DNA of 22,863 nt from Thiobacillus sp. (GTDB lineage: Bacteria > Pseudomonadota > Gammaproteobacteria > Burkholderiales > Thiobacillaceae). Within the stretch, counting starts at the first letter, position 1. Each line of letters opens with the position of its first letter. A program made the translations under genes and the position numbers. The notes under the pieces were generated by a model, which was not told the DNA's origin, made no database searches, and was given only the letters and a program-made list of their open reading frames with translations. Location: NCBI GenBank assembly GCA_024710445.1, contig JANJUT010000123.1:1-22863 (forward strand), given 5' to 3'. This document shows positions 15,380 through 22,863 of the stretch, piece after piece.

Positions 15380-16000
15380 ATGAAAAAACACCTGACGGTG
15401 CCGCCCACCAAAAGCGCGCTGCTGCAGGTCGGGCGGCAGGCGCGGTTTCTGGAACAGGGCAGGCAGATGCTGGAGAAGAAGCGCGACCTGCTCACCCGTC
15501 TGGTGTATGAGCGCCTGGCGCAATACCGTGAATTGCGCGCCCAGACCGCGCTGGAACTGACCGAGGCCTACCACTGGCTCGGCATCGTCCAGATGCGCAT
15601 GGGCGAGCAGATGCTGCGCCAGGCGTCGGTGGGCCTCAAGCCCGCCGTGGCGATCAAGGTGACGGTGCGCTCCAGTGTCGGCGTGGAATACCCCAGCGTG
15701 TCGGCCGAGCCGTTGCCTTTGCAGCCGGTGGGGCTGATGTGGACCGATGTCAGCTTCGACGAAGCGCGCCTGCGGCTGCGCGACCTGACGGTCACCCTGG
15801 CGCGCCTCGGTGAAGCGGAAAACGCCCTGTGGCGTCTGCTGGCCGCCAGCCGCAAGACGCAGAAGCGAGTCAATGCCCTGAAATACAACATCATTCCGCG
15901 CTACCAGGCGACGGTGCATTTCATTCGCGCCGCGCTGGAGGAGGATGAGCGCAACGCGCTGTTCCAGGTCAAGGTGCTGCGGGCACGCCAGTCGGCTTGA
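15380..16000 (+). CDS. atpD: A/V-type ATPase subunit D (central rotor stalk)
   Basis: This 206-residue helical rotor subunit turns inside the A3B3 hexamer. It begins MKKHLTVPPTKSALLQV, matching the V-PTK-L start typical of the family, and ends with a long second helix including RVNALKYNIIPRYQATVHFI, a well-conserved block. The ATG at 15380 was chosen because upstream in-frame codons lie in the inverted repeat. The ribosome-binding site is weak (GGGCGG region). It is the last ATPase gene, and the next gene starts 29 bases later. Confidence 0.93.
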   Translation: MKKHLTVPPTKSALLQVGRQARFLEQGRQMLEKKRDLLTRLVYERLAQYRELRAQTALELTEAYHWLGIVQMRMGEQMLRQASVGLKPAVAIKVTVRSSVGVEYPSVSAEPLPLQPVGLMWTDVSFDEARLRLRDLTVTLARLGEAENALWRLLAASRKTQKRVNALKYNIIPRYQATVHFIRAALEEDERNALFQVKVLRARQSA

Positions 16001-16029
16001 ATTCACCTTGATCTAAATTTCTACATTCG

Positions 16030-17373
16030 ATGAAACACCCGATAGTGATTCTCGCGCTCGCGGCAGCGTGCAGCGTGTATGCCCTGGTTGCTCACGGGGC
16101 GGAGGGCGCGATGGCTTTCCAGCCCATCGCCGGTTCAGCCTATGGCCGGGAACACGATGCCGATATCGACCCCCAGCCTTTCCTGATCCCTGAGGGTTAC
16201 CAGCAGCGCGTGGTGTCGAGCGAACGCGACCTGGACCTGTATGCCGGTTCCGACATGCTCGACATGAATACCGTCAACGAAAGCGGCAGGCAGGCGGGGC
16301 GTTATCTGTATCGTACCCATGAGGTCCGTCCCGGAGCCGTCGGCAACGATAGGAATGCACGCCGCCGCGACGGTGGCAGCGGCGGTGCCGTGTCTGTGGT
16401 CGATCTGCAAACTGGCACTACCCGGGAACTGGTTGGCCGGCCGGATTGGGAGGCGCTGGACGGCATCGTCTGGACGCCCTGGCAGTCCCTGCTCGTCACG
16501 GAAGAGGCGCATACGGTGGTCCGGCCCGACCCCGCCGTGCCGTCGGCCATCAGCGGTCTGGTGTATGAAATCCGGCTGGCGCCTGGCAATCCAACGGTTG
16601 CTGCCAGCGTGGATGCGCGTCCGCAGTTGGGTGCACTGGCGCACGAGGGCATCGAGGTCGATGCAGCGGGCAATGTCTATGTCATTGACGAAACGCCCAG
16701 CGGGTCGATCTACAGGTTTGTTCCGCAGCGCTATGGCGACCTTTCACGCGGTCAGTTGTATGCCCTGAAAGTGCGTGGGAAAGTCAGGACCGGGCGTGCC
16801 GACTGGGTCGCGCTGGACCGGTCACTGGTTCAGGTGAGCGCGCGTGAAGCCGCCACGGCAGTGGGCGCCACGCCGTATTGCCGGCCCGAGGATATCGAGC
16901 GTATCGGCCAGACCCTGTATGTGGCACTGACCTGCGAGGACGTCGACGATGCCGCCAATACCCGAGGACCCGGCGCCATCCTGGCCATCGACCTGGATGC
17001 GTCGCCTGTCGTGCGCTATGTGGTGGCGCCCGGCCGAAATGTGCCGTTTGAAGCCCAACCCGGCCTGTTCTCGCCCGGTGTGACCGGGTTCAGAAATCCG
17101 GACAATCTGGCCCAGGGTCCCGATGGCACGCTGTGGATTGCAGAAGACAATGCGTGGAGCGATATCTGGGTTTATGACCCGCGCTCCAAAGATGCCAATG
17201 GCGATGGTTACCGCGATGGGGTCACGCTGTTTGCCTCGCTGAAAGACAAGGCCGGGGAGACCAGCGGCATTTATTTCGGGCCGGATCCCGGTACGTTATT
17301 CGTGAACATCCAGCATTCCGGGACGGGCAACGACAAGACCCTGGCCATCAGCCGGCGTTGGCCAGGCCAATAA
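16030..17373 (+). CDS. Secreted DUF839/PhoX-like beta-propeller protein
   Basis: This 447-residue protein has a signal peptide (about residues 1-23, ending AHG before AEG), so it is probably periplasmic. DUF839-type blocks are visible: HEGIEVDAAGNVYVIDE (from His205), GSIYRFVP, a CRPEDIE segment, and RNPDNLAQGPDGTLWIAEDN. A calcium-loop-like DANGDGYRDG begins at Asp388. PhoX enzymes are calcium/iron alkaline phosphatases of this fold, but many DUF839 proteins have no proven activity, so phosphatase function is only a possibility. It follows subunit D by 29 bases, with no clear promoter or ribosome-binding site of its own. A link to the ATPase is not evident. Confidence 0.8.
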   Translation: MKHPIVILALAAACSVYALVAHGAEGAMAFQPIAGSAYGREHDADIDPQPFLIPEGYQQRVVSSERDLDLYAGSDMLDMNTVNESGRQAGRYLYRTHEVRPGAVGNDRNARRRDGGSGGAVSVVDLQTGTTRELVGRPDWEALDGIVWTPWQSLLVTEEAHTVVRPDPAVPSAISGLVYEIRLAPGNPTVAASVDARPQLGALAHEGIEVDAAGNVYVIDETPSGSIYRFVPQRYGDLSRGQLYALKVRGKVRTGRADWVALDRSLVQVSAREAATAVGATPYCRPEDIERIGQTLYVALTCEDVDDAANTRGPGAILAIDLDASPVVRYVVAPGRNVPFEAQPGLFSPGVTGFRNPDNLAQGPDGTLWIAEDNAWSDIWVYDPRSKDANGDGYRDGVTLFASLKDKAGETSGIYFGPDPGTLFVNIQHSGTGNDKTLAISRRWPGQ

Positions 17374-17391
17374 TCGCGTTTCAGGAAGGGG

Positions 17392-17429
17392 TTTTCAGGG
17401 GGGCGGAGTCGCCCGGGGCTGACTGAAAA
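17392..17429. terminator. Possible bidirectional terminator between convergent genes
   Basis: TTTTCAG (17392-17398) and CTGAAAA (17423-17429) are perfect reverse complements. They enclose an inner hairpin GGGCG-GAGT-CGCCC at 17401-17414. The outer arms give A/T-rich flanks on both strands, as in two-way intrinsic terminators. It lies between the DUF839 gene (plus) and infA (minus). The two stems are separated by unpaired bases, so its strength is uncertain. Confidence 0.5.
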
Positions 17430-17435
17430 TCTGGC

Positions 17436-17693
17436 TTAACGGTTGCCTGTCGGCCGTGGCGCGGAGGTATACGATTCCTTGTGGCGGAAATTGATGCGGC
17501 CTTTGGTCAGGTCGTAGGGCGACATTTCGATGGTGACCTTGTCGCCGGCCAGGATGCGGATGCGGTGCTTGCGCATTTTTCCGGAGGCGTAGGCGGTGAT
17601 TTCGAAGCCGTTATCGAGGGTGACGCGGAAGCGGGTCTGCGGCAGAACTTCGTTGACGACGCCTTCCATTTCTACAAGTTCTTCTTTTGCCAT
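17436..17693 (-). CDS. infA: Translation initiation factor IF-1 (extended, non-ribosomal-operon type)
   Basis: This 85-residue S1-type OB-fold protein binds the ribosomal A site during initiation. It matches IF-1 throughout: [13 protein letters not shown], then [25 protein letters not shown] and [15 protein letters not shown] in sequence. It is about 13 residues longer than the 72-residue E. coli form because of the tail [14 protein letters not shown]. Many betaproteobacteria carry such a longer second IF-1 apart from the ribosomal protein operon, and this is probably that copy. AGGA eight bases before the ATG supports the start. An upstream in-frame extension was rejected. It stands alone on the minus strand. 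Confidence 0.95.
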   Translation of the reverse strand: MAKEELVEMEGVVNEVLPQTRFRVTLDNGFEITAYASGKMRKHRIRILAGDKVTIEMSPYDLTKGRINFRHKESYTSAPRPTGNR

Positions 17694-18021
17694 GATTCGA
17701 TTCCTTAAGGTTGACCGCCAGCGCGACGGTGCAATGCGCCGGCGTGAATGGATGTTCGAAAGTGTGCAGGGTGGGCGCGTAAGCCGCCCGGTTTGCATGG
17801 TGCGGATTGCTTATCGGGCAAACCGGCAGGACGCCCATCTGGGCAGAAGAGGGCGATAAATAGACCAATTCATGCGAACAGTATGGCCGGGACGCCCTGG
17901 TCTGGCAAGGTTGGCAACCCGAGGCCACGCCAGCACGTGGATTCAGCGGGGGTTAGGTGCGATTTTTCCGGAAAATGCCGCCAAAATTGCCTGAAATGGT
18001 TTGTTGTGAGGCAAACGTGCA
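17694..18021 (-). other. Gene-free region upstream of infA
   Basis: These 328 bases separate the MscS gene from infA, both read leftwards. No convincing gene was found. The region holds a nine-base inverted repeat (CCGGTTTGC at 17788-17796 and GCAAACCGG at 17818-17826) within the probable infA leader. It also holds a 12-base palindrome TTTTCCGGAAAA at 17964-17975 just downstream of the MscS gene. The first could shape the infA mRNA leader. The second lacks a loop and looks more like a protein-binding site than a terminator. No confident promoter was identified. Confidence 0.5.
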
Positions 18022-19119
18022 TCAGGCCGAGGCAGCTGTCTCATCGGCCGCCGATTCGATATGCAGGGTGCGCGTGGGGAAGGCAATTTCGGCGCCGTGG
18101 GCCTGGATGATGGCGGCGACTTTCAGCAGCACATCCTGCTTGACCTCGTGGTAATGCTCCCAGACCACCGTTTTGGTGAAGGTGTAGATGAAGAAATCCA
18201 GCGATGACGCGGCAAATGCATTGAAATTGACGATCAGCGTGGCGCCGGTGTCGATTTCGGGATGGGCCTGCAGCATGGCTTTGACGTCGGCGACGATGAG
18301 CCCCATTTTGTCGAGATCGGCATAGCGGATGCCGATGGTTTCCTTGATGCGCCGGTTGGTCATGCGCGTGGGATTTTCGACCACGATGGTGGTGAACAGG
18401 GCATTGGGGACGTAGATCGGGTTCTTGTTGAAGGCGCGTACCCGCGTGTGGCGCCAGCCGATGTATTCCACCGTACCTTCGATCTGGTGGTCGGGCGAAC
18501 GGATCCATTCGCCCACGGCAAACGGGCGATCCAGATAGATGGTGAGGCCGCCGAAGAAGTTGGCCAGCATGTCCTTGGCGGCAAAACCCACGGCGATGCC
18601 GCCGATCCCGCCAAAGGCCAGCACGCCGGACACGCTGAACCCCAGGGTTTGCAGCACGACCAGGGCGGCGGCGATGATGACCGTGAAGCGGCCAAGCTTG
18701 GACAGGGCATCGACAGTGGTGCGGTCGATCGCATCTTCCATTGTCTCGTTGCGGGCGAGGATGTTGCGTGAAGCCTGGCTGATCAGCCGCAGCAGGAACC
18801 AGGCCAGCGCGAGGATGATGATCGTGTCGCGGGTGGGCACGACAAAATCCATGACGGGCGTGCCGAGATGGCGGTGCACGATCTGGATGGCGAAGTTCGC
18901 ACCGGTCACCCACAGGGTCAGCGTCAGCGGTTTGCGGGTGGCCTTGATCAGGGCATCGTCCCAGACCGAGGTGGTTCCCGACGCAATCTTTTCGATCTTG
19001 CGCAGCAGATGATAGGCGGCAACGTTGATCGCAACGATGGCGGCAATCACCATCAGGACCTGAGGGAGCCAGGGCTCGGTCAGAAAGGAAAAACCGAATT
19101 GCTGTACCAGATTATTCAT
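18022..19119 (-). CDS. MscS-family small-conductance mechanosensitive channel
   Basis: This 365-residue inner-membrane channel releases solutes on osmotic downshock. Hydrophobic spans occur near 18-38, 66-84, 98-114 and 142-160. They are followed by the glycine/alanine-rich pore helix and signature GVLAFGGIGGIAVGFAAKDM and LANFFGGLTIYLDRPFAVGEWI (about 165-206). The beta domain (EGTVEYIGWRHTRVR, YVPNALF) and the alpha/beta cytoplasmic domain complete the fold. With four apparent spans it is somewhat longer than E. coli MscS. The ATG lacks a strong ribosome-binding site. It may share a transcript with infA downstream, though 328 bases intervene. Confidence 0.92.
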   Translation of the reverse strand: MNNLVQQFGFSFLTEPWLPQVLMVIAAIVAINVAAYHLLRKIEKIASGTTSVWDDALIKATRKPLTLTLWVTGANFAIQIVHRHLGTPVMDFVVPTRDTIIILALAWFLLRLISQASRNILARNETMEDAIDRTTVDALSKLGRFTVIIAAALVVLQTLGFSVSGVLAFGGIGGIAVGFAAKDMLANFFGGLTIYLDRPFAVGEWIRSPDHQIEGTVEYIGWRHTRVRAFNKNPIYVPNALFTTIVVENPTRMTNRRIKETIGIRYADLDKMGLIVADVKAMLQAHPEIDTGATLIVNFNAFAASSLDFFIYTFTKTVVWEHYHEVKQDVLLKVAAIIQAHGAEIAFPTRTLHIESAADETAASA

Positions 19120-19465
19120 AAGCAGGGTGCGGAGTGCGTTTGATCAATGGAATGGCGGGACACCTTATGAAGTGACGTTTATAGGCATTTCGGCACGTGC
19201 CAGGGATCGACACGGGTGGAATGCCGGGTCCGGAAAGTAGGGACAAGGATACCAGCAAGCCCGGACTGGGTTGACCGTGGCCCAATCCGGCAAGCCTTGC
19301 TGGTAGTGGGTAACGGAACGCAAGCCTCCCCGCATGGACGCATACGGGCTGCATGGCGAATGAATCTGGTTTGTTTATACCATGCTGCGAGCATGTTTTG
19401 ACGGTACGCATGACGGCATCTGTCGCCTATGATTGCGCAGTTCAAAAATCCTGGCTTCAGCCTGT
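19120..19465. other. Divergent intergenic region (MscS / integrase-arm fusion)
   Basis: No gene was found in these 346 bases between the leftward MscS gene and the rightward fusion gene. They contain the long hairpin described at 19251-19304 and an AT-richer stretch around 19365-19435. That stretch has TTGACG at 19398 and TATGAT at 19428, but the 24-base gap between them is too long for a normal sigma-70 promoter. Promoters for both genes must lie here but cannot be placed with confidence. Confidence 0.5.
19251..19304. repeat. Long imperfect hairpin upstream of the fusion gene
   Basis: ACCAGCAAG (19251-19259) pairs with CTTGCTGGT (19296-19304). Inside it CCGGACTGGG (19261-19270) pairs with CCCAATCCGG (19281-19290) with one G-T or mismatch position, leaving a ten-base loop and a small bulge. 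About 19 base pairs can form. It might be a repeat element, a structured leader or a terminator without a T-run. No matching copy was seen elsewhere in the window. Confidence 0.7.
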
Positions 19466-22400
19466 ATGGCACGTTCTGCAACGCCCCTGACCGATAACCG
19501 TATTCGCCAGACCAAACCGGCAGACAAGCCGACCAAGCTGGCGGATGGCGGTGGCATGTATTTGCTGTTGCGGCCGGATGGTTCGCGCTACTGGCGGCTG
19601 GATTACCGGTTTGACGGCAAGCGCAAAACCCTGGCGCTGGGGGTGTACCCGGAAGTTTCGCTGGCCGTGGCGCGCAAGCGGCGTCAGGCAGCCAAGGAAT
19701 TGCTGGCCAGCGGGCACGATCCCGCTTCGGTAAAAAAGGCGAGCAAGGCCATCCACAGGCAGATCTCGGTGGGAGATGAACAGGCCTACGCGCTGGCCAT
19801 CATTGGCGAAGGCGTGTGGGATTGGGAACTGCACAGCGGGCGGGTTCGACATAACGCGCAGTGGGCGCGACTGATGGGGCTGGATGAGCAGCAGGCTGCC
19901 CACACCTGGCAAGAGGCACTTGACTGCCTGGACGAGGGTGAGCGCGATGCGGTGATGCAGGCCATCCAGGACTGCCTGGCAGGCAGGGCTCCATTCGAAT
20001 ACGAGCATCGCATTGCGCACGCGGATGGCCGCGTGGTCTGGGTGCTGAACCGTGGCGAAGTGGTGGAGCGCGACGCCCACGGCAAGCCTGTACGGATGGT
20101 GGGCAGCCTGCGCGAGATCACCGAGGAAAAGCGCGAGACGCTAATCATGCAGCGGCGTAATTCGTTGCTGCAAACGATTGCGGACGTGAACGAAATGCTG
20201 ATGGCCGGTTTGCCCGAGCCGGAACTGATGTTGCGCATCTGCCAGCAACTGATTCGGGACGATCTGTTTTGCATGGCCTGGATCGGCATGCTGGACGAAG
20301 AGGGTGTGACGGTGCGGCCCGTAGCCGAGGCCGGCTTTGTGCAGGGTTATCTCGATCAACTGGATATCCGCTGCGATGGTTCACCGCAAAGCCAGGGCCC
20401 GACCGCAACCGCCATCCGCACGGGCATCACCGTCATCAATGACGACTCGCAGAACAACCCGCAGTTTGCACCCTGGCGTGAACGTGCACGCGAACAGGGA
20501 TACGGTTCATCTGCCGCCACGCCGTTGCGGGTTCATGGACGGGTTGTGGGTGCGCTCAATGTGTATGCCGTCGAGCCGCACAGCTTTGGCCCGGAAAAGG
20601 TCATGTTGCTGGAAAAACTGGCAACCGACCTTGGCATGGCGATTGGCCATCGCGCCTCACTGGTAGCGCTGCGCGAGAGCGAGGCACGGTTCCGCTTGCT
20701 GCTGGATGGTTCACCCGAGGCCATTTTCGGTGTCGATACGCAAGGCGTATGCACATTTGTGAACCCGGCCTGCCTCAGGATGCTGGGTTACACGGAGAAA
20801 GAGCTGATTGGCCATTGCCTGCATCCGCTGATCCATCACACTCATCCGGATGGACGCCCCTACCCGAAGGAAGAATGCAACGTTCGTCGCTCCACCCTGC
20901 AAGGCAGGCCTGCCCATGTCGATAGCGAAGTGCACTGGCGCAAGGATGGCACGAGTTTCCCGGTGGAATACTGGTCACAGCCCATATACCGCAATGGCGA
21001 ACTGGTCGGTGCGGTAATCAACTTCATTGATATCTCCGAGCGGAAACGCGCCGAGGAAGCGCTGCGCGAGAGCGAAGCACGTTTTCGAGCCATGGCGGAG
21101 CAGTCCGCCGACTGGATCTGGTCCCTCGATTTGCACGGCCAGCGTACCTACAGCAACCAGCGCGGCGCGGCCAACCTTGGTCTGACGGATGAGGAATTTC
21201 TTGCACGGGATTGTGCAAGTCTGCTGCATCCGGATGATCTGGCCCTGTTTCGGAAAACCATCGACACCGCCACGAATGGCAAGCAAGGATGGACGAACGT
21301 CGTGTTGCGCTGGCGGCATCGCAATGGCCAATACCGCATTCTGGAGTCCAATGCTTCGCCTCTGTTCGACGAAGCCGGGACGTTGATCGGGTTTCAGGGC
21401 GTGGATCGCGACATTACCGAGCGCAGGCAGGCCGAGGAGCGTATCGAGTTCCTGGCGCACCACGATGCGCTGACGGGTTTACCCAATCGAATCTTGCTGC
21501 GTGACCGTTACGAGCATGCCGTGGCGGTATCTGAACGCACACGGTCGCGGGTGGCGATGCTGTATATCGACCTGGACAATTTCAAGGTCGTCAACGACAC
21601 ACTGGGGCATGCCGCGGGCGATGAACTCTTGCTGGAAGTCGTGGCGCGCCTGTCGCATTGCACGCGTGAAAGCGACACCATCAGTCGCCAGGGTGGCGAT
21701 GAATTCATTTTGCTGCTGAACGACATTTCGGATCTGGAAACGGTGGAACGGATAGCCAACGATATCCTTGCCCAACTGGCCGAGCCGGTGGAACTCAACG
21801 GCCATGTGGTCAATGCCGCCAGCAGTATCGGTATTGCGATTTATGACGATGATGGCCGCGATTTCGACAGCCTGCTGCAAAAGGCCGATGCCGCGATGTA
21901 CAACGCCAAGGAGGCCGGCCGCAACACCTATCGTTTCTATAACGAGCAGATGAACATGCAGGCGCATGAGCATTTGCTGTTGCAAAACCGCCTGCATCAG
22001 GCGCTGTTCCGGGCCGAGTTCTACCTCATGTATCAACCGCAACTGGATATGGAAACGGGCGGGGTAACCGGTATGGAAGCGCTGCTGCGCTGGAAGAATG
22101 CCGAGCTGGGCGAGGTGGTACCGGCGCGTTTTATTCCGGTGGCCGAGGAGTGTGGTTTGATCGTGCCGATCGGTGCCTGGGTGATGGAGGAGGCCTGCCG
22201 TCATGCGCAATCGCTGCGCCAGGCTGGATGGCCTGAACTCACCATGTCGGTCAACCTGTCGGCCATGCAGTTCCGGCGGGCCGGGCTGATCGAAACCATA
22301 GCGGGCGCGCTCGAACGAAGCGGCTTGCCAGCCCATCTGCTGGAACTGGAACTGACCGAATCCATTTTGCTGCAGGACGTGGAAAACAACCTGGAGATGG

Positions 22401-22765
22401 TGCGTCAGCTCAAGTCATTGGGCGTGCGGCTGTCGATCGATGACTTTGGCACCGGCTATTCATCGCTGAGCTATCTCAAGCGCTTTGCGGTAGACCGGCT
22501 GAAAATCGATCGCTCGTTCGTGCGCGACATCAGCACCGATCCGGATGATGCCGCCATCGTGCGGGCGGTGATCCAGCTGGCGCGCAGCCTGCGTCTGGGC
22601 ATCATCGCCGAAGGCGTGGAAACGCAGGAACAACTGGCATTCCTGCGTGCGGAAGGGTGCGATGAAATGCAGGGCTTTCTGTTCAGCCGGCCCTTGCTTC
22701 CTCATGCCCTGAAGCTGTTTTTGCGCGATCATCTGGAACGCGCCACCCAAAAGGACACCACGTAG
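19466..22765 (+). CDS. Integrase arm-type DNA-binding domain fused to PAS-GAF-PAS-PAS-GGDEF-EAL
   Basis: This 1099-residue protein has no visible membrane span. Residues 1-97 match the arm DNA-binding domain (DUF4102 type) of tyrosine integrases: MARSATPLTDNRIRQTKPAD, LADGGGMYLLL, YWRLDYRFDGKRKTLALGVY, and ASGHDP. No integrase catalytic domain follows. Next come PAS (about 101-225), GAF (235-398), PAS (403-530), PAS (535-655), GGDEF (658-825) and EAL (836-1085). GGDEF is intact at 743-747 with an inhibitory-site RESD at 734-737; EAL is intact at 871-873 with LTES and DDFGTGYSS. Both c-di-GMP synthesis and breakdown are therefore possible. ATG at 19466 starts exactly like integrases; a TTG 11 codons earlier is less likely. 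A palindrome abuts the stop. Confidence 0.93.
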   Translation: MARSATPLTDNRIRQTKPADKPTKLADGGGMYLLLRPDGSRYWRLDYRFDGKRKTLALGVYPEVSLAVARKRRQAAKELLASGHDPASVKKASKAIHRQISVGDEQAYALAIIGEGVWDWELHSGRVRHNAQWARLMGLDEQQAAHTWQEALDCLDEGERDAVMQAIQDCLAGRAPFEYEHRIAHADGRVVWVLNRGEVVERDAHGKPVRMVGSLREITEEKRETLIMQRRNSLLQTIADVNEMLMAGLPEPELMLRICQQLIRDDLFCMAWIGMLDEEGVTVRPVAEAGFVQGYLDQLDIRCDGSPQSQGPTATAIRTGITVINDDSQNNPQFAPWRERAREQGYGSSAATPLRVHGRVVGALNVYAVEPHSFGPEKVMLLEKLATDLGMAIGHRASLVALRESEARFRLLLDGSPEAIFGVDTQGVCTFVNPACLRMLGYTEKELIGHCLHPLIHHTHPDGRPYPKEECNVRRSTLQGRPAHVDSEVHWRKDGTSFPVEYWSQPIYRNGELVGAVINFIDISERKRAEEALRESEARFRAMAEQSADWIWSLDLHGQRTYSNQRGAANLGLTDEEFLARDCASLLHPDDLALFRKTIDTATNGKQGWTNVVLRWRHRNGQYRILESNASPLFDEAGTLIGFQGVDRDITERRQAEERIEFLAHHDALTGLPNRILLRDRYEHAVAVSERTRSRVAMLYIDLDNFKVVNDTLGHAAGDELLLEVVARLSHCTRESDTISRQGGDEFILLLNDISDLETVERIANDILAQLAEPVELNGHVVNAASSIGIAIYDDDGRDFDSLLQKADAAMYNAKEAGRNTYRFYNEQMNMQAHEHLLLQNRLHQALFRAEFYLMYQPQLDMETGGVTGMEALLRWKNAELGEVVPARFIPVAEECGLIVPIGAWVMEEACRHAQSLRQAGWPELTMSVNLSAMQFRRAGLIETIAGALERSGLPAHLLELELTESILLQDVENNLEMVRQLKSLGVRLSIDDFGTGYSSLSYLKRFAVDRLKIDRSFVRDISTDPDDAAIVRAVIQLARSLRLGIIAEGVETQEQLAFLRAEGCDEMQGFLFSRPLLPHALKLFLRDHLERATQKDTT

Positions 22766-22814
22766 GGCCTGTTCACACTAATTTCGCAAACGTGAAATTA
22801 GTGTGAACAGGCCC
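22765..22814. repeat. 21-base perfect palindrome at the end of the fusion gene
   Basis: The arm at 22765-22785 (starting GGGCCTGTTCACACTAATTT) is the exact reverse complement of 22794-22814, with an eight-base centre. The stem could grow by two more pairs to a four-base loop. It starts on the last base of the TAG stop. No T-run follows, so it is not a classical intrinsic terminator, although it may still stop or protect the transcript. It may equally be a small palindromic repeat or paired ends of a mobile element. The remaining bases to 22863 show nothing recognisable. Confidence 0.9.
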
Positions 22815-22863
22815 TGGTCCTGACGCACTCGCATTGTGAGCATTCCCGCCCTATGCTGGGAGG

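Noticed and set aside
19466..19760. A broken integrase pseudogene followed by a separate GGDEF/EAL gene
   Set aside because: The frame is open and continuous from the arm domain through the first PAS domain, with no stop or frameshift and no better start at the PAS domain, so a true fusion is more likely.
22765..22814. Classical rho-independent terminator
   Set aside because: The stem is ideal but no run of T follows on either side, so it is listed as a palindrome with unknown role.

Overview
The window looks like chromosomal DNA from a chemolithotrophic betaproteobacterium, possibly Thiobacillus-like. The DNA is mostly GC-rich. It carries an Isp-type [NiFe] uptake hydrogenase, a complete bacterial A/V-type ATPase operon, and a second-type IF-1 gene. 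The taxon is inferred from gene style and content, not proven.

Layout. (1) Positions 1-271, minus strand: the start of hypA and all of hypC, both hydrogenase metallocentre assembly genes. (2) Positions 349-6767, plus strand: a possible sigma-54 promoter, then maturation protease, single-domain HupH-like protein, hynS-isp1-isp2-hynL and hupE. This run supplies the H2-oxidising enzyme, its membrane and iron-sulfur electron carriers, its C-terminal processing protease and a probable nickel importer. (3) Positions 6813-16000, plus strand: A/V-type ATPase genes in the order H/G-like, C, I, K, F, E, A, [DUF559 cassette], B, D. Two repeat insertions interrupt the operon: a DUF559 nuclease-like gene between exact 25-bp inverted palindromes (A/B junction), and an inverted CAAG-rich repeat (B/D junction). 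(4) Positions 16030-17373: a secreted DUF839/PhoX-like protein, ending in a possible two-way terminator. (5) Positions 17436-19119, minus strand: infA (an 85-aa IF-1) and an MscS-family channel. (6) Positions 19466-22765, plus strand: a 1099-aa protein joining the arm-type DNA-binding domain of a tyrosine integrase to PAS-GAF-PAS-PAS-GGDEF-EAL, followed at once by a 21-bp perfect palindrome.

Working together: H2 oxidation feeds electrons through Isp1/Isp2, and the rotary ATPase exchanges ion gradient for ATP. Only 45 bases separate hupE from the ATPase genes, so shared transcription is possible but not shown.

The two most unusual items are the integrase-arm/c-di-GMP fusion and the palindrome-bounded DUF559 cassette. 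The cassette sits inside the ATPase operon with its reading frames joined almost seamlessly to both neighbours. No tRNA, rRNA, CRISPR array or complete insertion sequence was seen.
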